Shown here one piece after another: positions 22,301 to 29,905 of a stretch of 64,000 nt of DNA. The notes beneath the pieces were generated by a model, which was not told the origin of the DNA, ran no database searches, and saw only the letters and a list, made by a program, of their open reading frames with translations. The DNA lies in contig CAJNDS010000058.1 of assembly GCA_905221605.1 (NCBI GenBank), positions 72,501 to 136,500 of the forward strand. The letters are read 5' to 3'. The stretch is from Symbiodinium natans (Eukaryota; Sar; Dinophyceae; Suessiales; Symbiodiniaceae). Position numbers and translations under genes: made by a program. The stretch's first letter is position 1, and each line of letters starts with the position of its first letter.

Positions 22301-24702
22301 GATAATAATAATAAAGGGTAGCCACTGGGCTACCCTAAACCCTGAACCCTAAACCCTGAACCCTAAACCCTAAACCCTAAACCCTAAACAGCGAAGCTGA
22401 GGGTCGAAGTAGGCCAGCTGGCTCTTCAGCGCCCAGGCGAGCACATTGCCCCGAGGGAGCCTCCACGGACAGGCTTTGGTGGGTTTAGGGTTTAGGGTTT
22501 AGGGTTTAGGGCTTAGGGTTTAGGGTTTGGGTTTAGGGTTTAGGGTTTAGGGTTTAGGGTTTAGGGTTTAGGGCTATTTACGTAGGGTTTCGGGTTTGGG
22601 CTTGAGATAGGTATCCTCTTAAAACTCACACTCCTTTTACAAGGTAAAAACACCGCACAAGGGGCCTAGTCTTAGCACACCCACTAAACTCCACACCTCT
22701 TGGCTTCAAGGGGGCTCATCAGGGAACCTCAGGCCTAAGAAAATGGGGCATGAGGCCCTTCTCTGTGCCCCAGGCCTAAACCCCAAAACCCAAACCCCAA
22801 GTCCTAAACCATACAAACCCTAAACCCCAAACCCTAAACCCTAAATTCCCAAAGTAAGGGAATAAGGGCCCTACTCTGGGTCCTACGTGGAGGTTCATGG
22901 TAGTTATCAACCCATGATCACTGCACCCATAGCCCACTTATAAGCCCCCTTAAGTGCCCGAAAAGGGTCATAAGTACAGTTGCAAGTGCAGTTGTAACCC
23001 TAAATCCTAAACCCGAAATCCTAAACCCTAAACAGTTATAATTGGGTAAGGAGTACAATGAATCTCCAACCCTCAACAGTTCTAATTGGTTAAGGAGTAC
23101 AATGAATCTCCAAGTAGGGTTTAGGGTTTAGGGCTAGGGTTTAGGGCGTAGGGACCCTCAAGCCCTAAACCCTAAACCCCAAACCCCCGCAAACAAGAAG
23201 GCCGGAGGTGAAAAAAACCATGGCCAAAGAGCTCACAGCGCTGGAGCTCGAGGTGCGCGTGTCGAAAAGCCAACCTCCGGCTTTCGTGTTTAGGGGGGGT
23301 TTGGGGGGTTTAGGGTTTAGGGGCTTGAGGGTCCCTGCTGGCCCTAAACCCTAGCCCTGAACCCTAAACACTAAACCCCAAACCCTAAACCCTAAACCCT
23401 AAACCCTAGCACGGTTCAACACTCAAACCCTCGAAAAGCCCTGGACCCCACTCTCGCCCACAGAAGGTCGGGGACCTATGGCTATCAGGGATTTCAAGCC
23501 TCCGGCGGAGGAGTTGCATGATTACGGAATGCCAGTCGGAAACCTAAACAAAAAACCAGAAGCCGGTGCGCAGTGTCCTTGTCAAGTATTTTTGGAGGGC
23601 CCACGTAATGTGCGAAGTTATTTGAGAAGGCCTCTTGGGCTCCAAGTGACTTCTGGGTCTAAAGTTTTACTACATCAGGGTACGTGGCGCCCATGGGGGG
23701 GTCCCGCGGTTTGCATGCTGCGAAGACAAGTGAGCTGTTCAGTGTGGACGTCTGGAACATCGGGTGCAAGGGCTCGAGAATGCTCGGAGCCATACTTAGC
23801 CGAACACCCTAAACCCTAAACCCCAAACCCCAAACCCAAAACCCCAACCCTAAACCCCAAACCCCAAACCCTAAACCAAAACCCTAAACCCTAAACGCCA
23901 ATCCCCAAACCCGGCCGAGAGGCAGGATCTGGAAGAAGTGATTGTACCGCTCAAGGCATCGTTGCGTGAAGACGAGGGGATGGGGCCAATCCACCTTGTA
24001 GGTCCTGGGCTTAGAGTTTAGGGTTTAGGGTTTAGTTAGGGCTTAGAGTTTAGGGTTTAGGGTTTAGGGTTTAGGGTTTAGGGTTTAATTAGGGTTTAGG
24101 GGAGGGTTTTTTGGGTTTGGGGTTCCGGGTTTCGGGTTTAGGGTTTGGGGCTTGGGGTTTAGGGTTCTCATGACCAAGAAGCACTGAAGCACTGAACCGC
24201 TGAACCCTGACACCCCGAAACCCTCAACACCCTAAACACCCTAAACACCCTAAACACCGTAAACACCCTAAACACCCTAAACACCTTGAACACCCTAGAC
24301 ACCCTAAACCCCATTGACCAAAGTCGTGAGTCGCCAGTGGCGTGCAAGCCTTTCAGCTTTGTAAGGCGGAGCTCCGCATGCAAGAGGCTCAGGGTTTAAG
24401 AGTTTCGGGTTATCATTTAGGGTTTTAGGGTTCTTCCTAAACCCTCGAACCCCTGAACTCTCAACCACCAACCGCCTACCTGAATCGTAAGCTTAAGATC
24501 CCACCCCTAAAGCCCAGCATCCCGAAACCCTCCCCCGGCAGACCCCCCCCACCCGAAGCCCCAAATGCTAAACCCTAAACCCTAAACCCGAAACCCGAAA
24601 CCCTAACCTTAAATCCTAAACCCGAAACCTTTTCTGAAGCCATGGTTCAGGTGCAGGTTCACGAACCAAGGGCTGCTTGCGGCTGCAAGCTCCTCGAGCA
24701 TC
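14678..24702 (-). CDS. Gamma-tubulin complex component (GCP/Spc97-Spc98 family), C-terminal part
   Basis: GCP proteins bind gamma-tubulin and nucleate microtubules. Ten or more minus-strand exons follow the family's C-terminal domain in order: 24629-24702 (tentative), 23911-24004 with YKVDWPHPLVFTQRCLERYN, 23219-23274 with LAFRHAHLELQRCELF, 22406-22460 ending LKSQLAYF, 21916-21948 VSQVLQFFQQD, 21356-21397 VIEASFRTLIQKIR, 20711-20788 with FDEVIEAHEEFLSALTV, 19208-19273 with ELHHELMSALRIVTLSL, 15582-15662 with ADFMATVRSVIRMMATL, 14888-14929 GLGLGVLYAEPYLE and 14678-14753 with HLLQLLLRLDYNNYFS. The joins from 22406 to 20711 are exactly in phase and rebuild the conserved LQYY...VIE...FDEVI.AHEEFL core. 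Donors include GA (22405), GC (21355, 20710) and GT. The subtype (GCP2 to GCP6) is undecided. The N-terminal half is missing upstream, where the satellite block begins, and the stop codon is uncertain. Confidence 0.8.
14754..14894 (-). mobile_element. Introner-like element, family 1, forming an intron of the GCP gene
   Basis: A 141-bp element with inverted ends starting CTTGGAGGTTCATGG and flanked by TA on both sides. Exon 14888-14929 ends GAA CCC TAC TTG GAG. The donor GTTTG (14887) lies seven bases inside the element, the acceptor CCAAG ends at its far edge (14754), and the next exon starts TAC GCC CGA GGT. Removing the intron (14754-14887, 134 nt) leaves only nine extra bases (TA plus CTTGGAG), so the frame is kept. 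The internal word GCCCCTTAAGTGCCCTAAT is shared with the other copies. Confidence 0.8.
17024..18328 (-). CDS. LAGLIDADG homing endonuclease, double motif
   Basis: An intact 434-residue ORF. The first LAGLIDADG motif is at residues 107-118 (LAYLAGFFDGDG) and the second at 231-242 (WAFLAGFFDAEG), about 124 residues apart, as expected for a monomeric two-domain enzyme. The acidic residues that end each motif (D and E), which bind the catalytic metal ions, are present. A charged, probably coiled-coil tail runs from about 360 to 410. Such enzymes cut long asymmetric DNA sites and spread by copying into cleaved alleles. The ORF lies between GCP exons ending at 19208 and starting at 15662, on the same strand, so it is nested in one intron. 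It is the only long uninterrupted ORF of normal composition in the first 30 kb. The N-terminal 90 residues have no recognised domain, and the Met at 18328 is simply the first in frame. Confidence 0.85.
   Translation of the reverse strand: MCSYSRDMLVSTGARIQRWWCNALIADNLLIAGHVADGRKAAHCHALAGDSLHVLKQTNTDLRAKLAKLEWPRLTSFRFNGQSFLLPVRSENRDTRLGASRLTTNQLAYLAGFFDGDGCVVATADKCRLSLRVSQSVDGVEVLMHFQRSLGGSICHLSDGVGLRKPSLHWTLSGRNARHAASLLAPFSIVKRKQLEIVAEWPAERADRVDSSEKLSLLKRSDSGLARTCTWAFLAGFFDAEGCIERRREHACLNLRMSQKYITVLECAQSFLASEMGYKPHIYQMSRHFELQIGTTSTCKLILQRMLDAGLLRKAAQAKLALSLTSENAEEVRSKMADMVGNQQFGKRFDAAGLRRAKAITSARERAKRAEKKGQESKSVWAEVEQLKYEHALLNAQREADELRAFVDHVKGLHENSGSGEYEVRTTPGLPLCT
22174..22334. mobile_element. 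Family 2 element with internal A-rich tract
   Basis: Ends GGTAGCCCAGTAACC and CCACTGGGCTACC bracket 161 bp. The interior carries the shared words AGGGCACCCTTTTTGG and AAGGGGAACCAGAACC plus an A-rich (AAT)n tract at about 22257-22315 not seen in the shorter copies. The right end abuts CCCTAAA repeats, so this copy sits in an intron rather than forming one by itself. Confidence 0.75.
22886..23114. mobile_element. Family 1 element containing telomere-type repeats and a doubled end
   Basis: The left end CGTGGAGGTTCATGG and right end AATGAATCTCCAAG match family 1, with TA on both sides. Degenerate CCCTAAA units occur inside at about 22997-23034, and the right arm is present twice (to about 23070 and to 23114). 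The donor position is changed from GT to AT, so this copy could not act as an intron like its relatives. Confidence 0.7.
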
Positions 24703-24895
24703 CTCATGACGCTGGCGGGGTGATTTCGGGGGGTTCGACCTTTAGGGTTTAGGGTTTAGGGTTTGGGGTTTGGGGTTTGGGGTTTGGGGTTTGGGGTTTG
24801 GGGGTTAGGGTTTAGGGTTGGGGTTTAGGGTTTAGGGTTTGGGGTTTGGGATTTAGGGTTTAGGGTTGAGGGTTTAGGGTTTAGGCTTAAGGGTT

Positions 24896-25030
24896 CGGGG
24901 GGGGGGGGGGGGGGTGTGCAGCTTAAATAGGGTCTATTTGGAAGCTGGGAATCGTATTTACAAGAGGAAAACAGGCCCCAAAACGTATACTTATTCACAA
25001 GAGCCATGTTCCAAATAGACCCTATTTTAG
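24896..25030. repeat. Foldback element at the left edge of the satellite block
   Basis: A run of G (about 24896-24914) is followed by TGTGCAG and a 29-bp sequence at 24922-24950 that starts CTTAAATAGGGTCTATTTGG. The complement of its first part recurs at 25009-25028, so 24922-25028 can fold into a hairpin with a loop of about 65 bp. The full 29 bp recurs inverted at 32549-32577. Confidence 0.75.
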
Positions 25031-25049
25031 GTCCTGTAGGGTTGCACAG

Positions 25050-25740
25050 ACAGAATTTAATTCATTAAATTCCTTAATTTCCACTTTCCCCCTGGAATTT
25101 AATGAATTTAATCAATTAATTCAACTAATTCATTTATTTCCAAAGGGGGGGGTGGAATTAATTGAATTAGTTGAATTAATTGAATTAATTGAATTAATTG
25201 AATTAATTGAACCCCCCCCCCCTTTGGAAATAAATGAATTAATTGAATTAATTGAATTAATTGAATTAATTGAATTAATTGAATTAATTGAATTAATTGA
25301 ATTAATTCCCCCCCCTTTGGAAATAAATGAATTAATTGAATTAATTGAATTAATTAATTAATTCAATTAATTGAATTAATTGAATTAATTGAATTAGAAT
25401 TATTTCGATTAATTCAATTAATTCAATTAATTCATTTATTTCCAAATGGGGGGGATTCCCCAGCCCCCACCCCTCCCCCCCTTTGGAAATAAATGAATTA
25501 ATTGAATTAATTGAATTAATTCAATTAATTCAATTAATTCAATTAATTCAATTAATTCAATTAATTCAATTAATTCAATTAATTCAATTAATGCAATTAA
25601 TTCAATTAATTCAATTAATTCATTTATTTCCAAAGGGGGGGTGGAATTAATTGAATTAATTTAATTAATTGAATTAATTCAATTAATTCAATTAATTCAA
25701 TTCATTCAATTAATTCATTTATTTCCAAATGGGGGATTCC
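25050..25740. repeat. AATTG/CAATT satellite with strand-switching blocks
   Basis: Short arrays of AATTGAATT change to the inverted AATTCAATT and back, separated by poly-C or poly-G next to TTTGGAAATAAATGAATT or its complement. Each block is nearly palindromic. The open frames (repeated ELI and similar) are artefacts of the repeat. Confidence 0.85.
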
Positions 25741-25756
25741 CCAGACCCCACCCCCC

Positions 25757-26463
25757 CAGCTCGATTTGGCCAAATTTTGCCCGGAGGCTGCCCGGCAAAA
25801 TTTGGCCAAATCGAGCCGCGCCTTTCTGGAGGCCCGAAATTATTTAAACTATCGCGGCTCGATTTGGCCAAATTTTGCCGGGCAGCCTCCGGGCAAAATT
25901 TGGCCAAATCGAGCCACGCATTTCTCATCGCATACGAAGGGCAGCCCGATTTGGCCAAATTTTGCCCGGAAGCTGCCCGGCAAAATTTGGCCAAATCGAG
26001 CCGCGATAGTTTAAAAATGTCGGGCCTTCAGAAAGGCGCGGCTCGATTTGGCCAAATTTTGCCCGGAGGCTGCCCGGCAAAATTTGGCCAAATCGAGCCG
26101 CGCATTTCTCATCTCGTTCGACGAGCAGCCCGATTTGGCCAAATTTTGCCCGCAGACTGCCCGGCAAAATCTGGCCAAATCGAGCCGCGCCTTTCTGGAG
26201 GCCCGAAATTATTTAAACTATCGCGGCTCGATTTGGCCAAATTTTGCCGGGAAGTCTGCGGGCAAAATTTGGCCAAATCGGGCTGCTCGTCGTACGCGCT
26301 GAGAAATGCGCGGCTCGATTTGGCCAAATTTTGCCGGGCAGCCTCCGGGCAATATTTGGCCAAATCGAGCCGCGCATTTCTCATGGCATACGAAGAGCAG
26401 CCCGATTTGGCCAAATTTTGCCCGCAGGCTGCCCGGCAAAATTTGGCCAAATCGAGCCGCGAT
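25757..26463. repeat. Array of eight long palindromes
   Basis: Eight units of about 60 bp each consist of a perfect or near-perfect inverted repeat with arms CTCGATTTGGCCAAATTTTG and its complement around a loop of about 12 bp such as CCCGGAGGCTGC. They begin near 25760, 25857, 25947, 26040, 26129, 26225, 26313 and 26401. The spacers are of two kinds, one with CTTTCTGGAGGCCCGAAATT and one with CGCATTTCTCAT, again in both orientations. A 274-residue frame runs through on the plus strand with opposing frames on the minus strand. This is expected from the symmetry and is not taken as a gene. Confidence 0.85.
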
Positions 26464-27370
26464 AGTATAAATAATTTCGTTCAATTAGTTCATTCATTTC
26501 CAAATGGGGGGGATTCCCCAGCCCCCACCCCCCCCCCCTTTGGAAATCAATGAATTAATTGAATTAATTGAATTAATCGAATTAATTCAATTAATTAATT
26601 TATTTCCAAAGGGGGGGGTGGAATTAATTGAATTAATTGAATTAATTGAATTAATTGAATTGATTCAATTAATTCAATTAATTCAATTAATTCAATTAAT
26701 TCAATTAATTCAATTAATTCAATTATTTCCAAATGGGGGGATTCCCCGGCCCCCACCCCTCCCCCCCCTTTGGAAATAAATGAATTAATTGAATTAATTG
26801 AAATAATTGAATTAATTCAATTAATTCAATTAATTCCACCTCCCCTTTGGAAATAAATGAATTAATTGAATTAATTGAAATTCAATTAATTCAATTCATT
26901 CAATTACTTCAATTAATTCATTTATTTCCAAAGGGGGGGGGGGTGGGGGCTGGGGAATCCCCCCCATTTGGAAATAAATGAATTAATTGAATTAATTGAA
27001 TTAATTGAAATAATTGAAATAATTGAATTAATTCAATTAATTCAATTAATTCCACCTCCCCTTTGGAAATAAATGAACTAATTGAATTATTTGAATTAAT
27101 TGAATTAATTCAATTAATTCAATTAATTCAATTAATTCAATTAATTCAATTAATTCATTTATTTCCAAAGGGGGGGGGTGGGGGCTGGGGAATCCCCCCC
27201 ATTTGGAAATAAATGAATTACTTGAATTAATTGAAATAATTGAATTAATTCAATTAATTAAATTAATTCCCCTCCCCTTTGGAAATAAATCAATTAATTG
27301 AATGAATTGAATTAATTCAATTATTTCAATTAATTCAATTAATTCATTTATTTCCAAATGGGGGGTGGGG
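26464..27370. repeat. AATTG/CAATT satellite, second part
   Basis: The same strand-switching AATTG repeat as at 25050-25740, with conserved joints GGAAATAAATGAATTAATTG and poly-C/poly-G runs followed by GGGGATTCCCC or the complement. No gene. Confidence 0.85.
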
Positions 27371-27381
27371 GCTGGGGCATC

Positions 27382-27767
27382 CTCCTCCCCCCAATACTAA
27401 ACCACGAGCCCGGGCCTCCCCCCAATACTAAATCACGAGCCCGGGCCTCCCCCCAATACTAAATTACGAGCCCGGGCCTTCCCGCAATACTAAATCACGA
27501 GCCCGGGCCTCCCCCCAATACTAAATCACGAGCCCGGGCTAAATCACGAGCCCGGGCCTCCAAATTACGAGGCCGGGCCTCCCCCCAATACTAAATCACG
27601 AGCCCGGGCCTCCCCTCAATACTAAATCACGAGCCCGGGCCTCCCGCAATACTAAATCACGAGCCGGGCCTCCCCCCAATACTAATTTACGAGCCCGGGC
27701 CTCCTCCCAATACTAAATCACCAATACTAAATCACGAGCCCTCCTCCCCCCAATACTAGGGCACAGT
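27382..27767. repeat. Tandem repeat of about 30 bp (AATACTAAATCACGAGCCCGGGCC)
   Basis: About a dozen copies of a unit combining CCCCCCAATACTAAATCACG and AGCCCGGGCCT, with some truncated units. No coding potential. Confidence 0.85.
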
Positions 27768-29905
27768 TTTTGCTCCAAAAAGTGACATCGCAAGCCCTGG
27801 TCCCTAAGATTTTGAGCTCATTTCTTGCCCCAAAGAGTAACATCGCAAGCCCTGGTCCCTAAGATTTTGGGCTCATTTCTTGCCCCAAAGAGTAACATCG
27901 CAAGCCCTGGTCCCTATTATTTGGGGCCCAGTTTTTGCTCCAAAGAGTCAAATCGCAAGCCCTGGTCCCTAAGATTTTGGACTCAGTTTTTTGCTCCAAA
28001 GCAAGCCCTGGTCCTTAAGATTTTGGGCTCATTTCTTGCTCCGAAGAGTCAAATCGCAAGCCCTGGTCCCGAAGATTTCGGGTTCAATTTTTGCTCCACA
28101 GAGTCAAACCGCAAGCCCTGGTCCCTAAGATTTGGGGCACAGTTTTTGCTCCAAAGGGTCAAATCGCAAGCCCTGCTCCCTAAGATTTTGGGCTCATTTC
28201 TTGCCCAAAAGAGTGACATCGCAAGCCCTGGTCCCTAAGATCTTGGGCCCAGTTGCTCCAAAGAGTCAAATCGCAAGCCCTGGTCCCTAAGATTTTGGGC
28301 CCAGTTTTTGCTCCAAAGGGTCAAATCGCAAGCCCTGGTCCCTAAGATTTTGGGTTCAATCTTTGCTCCAAAGAGTAACATCGCAAGCCCTGGTCCCTAA
28401 GATTTGGGGCCCAGTTTTTGCTCCGAAGAGTCAAATCGCAAGCCCTGGTCCCTAAGTTTTCGGGGTCGATTTGTGCTCCACAGAGTCAAATCGCAAGCCC
28501 TGGTCCCTAAGATTTCGGGGTCGATTTGTGCTCCACGGAGTCAAATTGCAAGCCCTGGTCCCTAAGATTTTGGGCCCAGTATTTGCTCCAAAAGGTGAAA
28601 TCGCAAGCCCCGGTCTTTAAGATTTTGGGCTCATTTCTTGCTCCAAAGAGTAACATCGCAAGCCCTGGTCCCTAAGATTTTGGGTTCATTTTTTGCTCCA
28701 AAGAGTGACATCGCAAGCTCTGGTCCCTAAGATCTTGGGCCCAGTTGCTCCAAAGAGTCAAATCGCAAGCCCTGGTCCCTAAGATTTTGGGTTCAATTTT
28801 TGCTCCAAAGAGTGACATCGCAAGCCCTGGTCCTTAAGATTTTGGGTTCGTTTTTTGCTCCAAAGAGTGACATCGCAAGCCCTGGTCCCTAAGATTTGGG
28901 GCCCAGTTTTTGCTCCAAAGAGTCAAATCGCAAGCCCTGGTCCCTAAGATTTTGGGTTCATTTTTTGCTCCAAAGAGTGACATCGCAAGCCCTGGTCCCT
29001 AAGATCTTGGGCCCAGTTTTTGCTCCAAAGAGTCAAATCGCAAGCCCTGGTCCCTAAGATTTTGGGCTCAATTTTTGCTCCAAAGAGTCAAATCGCAGGC
29101 CCTGGTCCCTAAGATTTTGCATTCATTGTTGCTCCAAAGAGTGACATCGCAAGCCCTGGTCCCTAAGATCTTGGGCTCAGTTTTTGCTCCGAAGAGTCAA
29201 ATCGCAAGCCCTGGTCCCTAAGATTTTGGGTTCGATTTTTGCTCCAAAGAGTCAAATCGCAAGCCCTGGTCCCTAAGATTTGGGGCCCAGTTTTTGCTCC
29301 AAAGAGTCAAATCGCAAGCCCTGGTCCCTAAGATTTTGGGTTCATTTTTTGCTCCAAAGAGTGACATCGCAAGCCCTTGTCCCTAAGATTTTGGGCCCAG
29401 TTTTTGCTCCAAAGAGTCAAATCGCAAGCCCTGGTCCCTAAGATTTTGGGTTCAATTTTGCTCCAAAGAGTGACATCGCAAGCCCTGGTCCCTAAGATTT
29501 GGGGCCCAGTTTTTGCGCCAAAGAGTAAAATCGCAAGCCCTGGTCCCTTAGATTTTTGGGTCGATTTTTGCTCCAAAGAGTCAAATCGCAAGCCCTGGTC
29601 CCTAAGTTTTCGGGGTCGATTTGTGCTCCACAGAGTCAAATCGCAAGCCCTGGTCCCTAAGATTTCGGGGTCGATTTGTGCTCCACGGAGTCAAATTGCA
29701 AGCCCTGGTCCCTAAGATTTTGGGCCCAGTATTTGCTCCAAAAGGTGAAATCGCAAGCCCCGGTCTTTAAGATTTTGGGCTCATTTCTTGCTCCAAAGAG
29801 TAACATCGCAAGCCCTGGTCCCTAAGATTTTGGAATCGATTTTTGCTCCAAAGAGTCAGATCGCAAGCCCTGGTCCTAAAATGTTGGGCTCAATTTTTGC
29901 TTTTC
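27768..29905. repeat. Tandem repeat of about 54 bp (GCAAGCCCTGGTCCCTAAGA)
   Basis: Roughly 38 copies of a unit built from GCAAGCCCTGGTCCCTAAGA, TTTTGGGC, TTTTTGCTCCAAAGAGT and CAAATC. A block of about 230 bp starting near 28454 recurs almost unchanged near 29603, showing a later internal duplication about 1.15 kb apart. Open frames on both strands follow the repeat. Confidence 0.9.

Larger units (their letters stand above)
1895..24890. repeat. Interspersed telomere-type repeats (TTTAGGG/CCCTAAA)
   Basis: Hundreds of perfect and degenerate copies of the 7-bp unit occur in both orientations, from single units to long arrays. The larger arrays are near 5459-5590, 5655-5770, 6553-6607, 6926-7007, 7091-7269, 7376-7450, 13880-14125, 14226-14312, 15697-15803, 19835-19910, 22481-22572 and 24013-24090. 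Orientation switches repeatedly, so this is not a chromosome end. The arrays lie between short islands that translate as clean exons on the minus strand, so many of them appear to be intronic. The unit is the telomere repeat of plants and many algae, including dinoflagellates. A lone short array also occurs at about 54139-54170. Confidence 0.9.

Noticed and set aside
1895-24890. A chromosome end (terminal telomere)
   Set aside because: Arrays are short, switch orientation many times and enclose ordered exons of conserved genes.
25729-26553. A 274-residue plus-strand ORF with repeated LAKFCPEAARQNLAKSS
   Set aside because: It runs through the palindrome array, and mirror-image ORFs exist on the opposite strand. 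Symmetry of the repeat explains the open frame, and there is no codon-level sign of selection.
27382-29905. Regularly spaced repeats that could suggest a CRISPR array
   Set aside because: Units are tandem without unique spacers, in a clearly eukaryotic context, and no cas-like genes are present.
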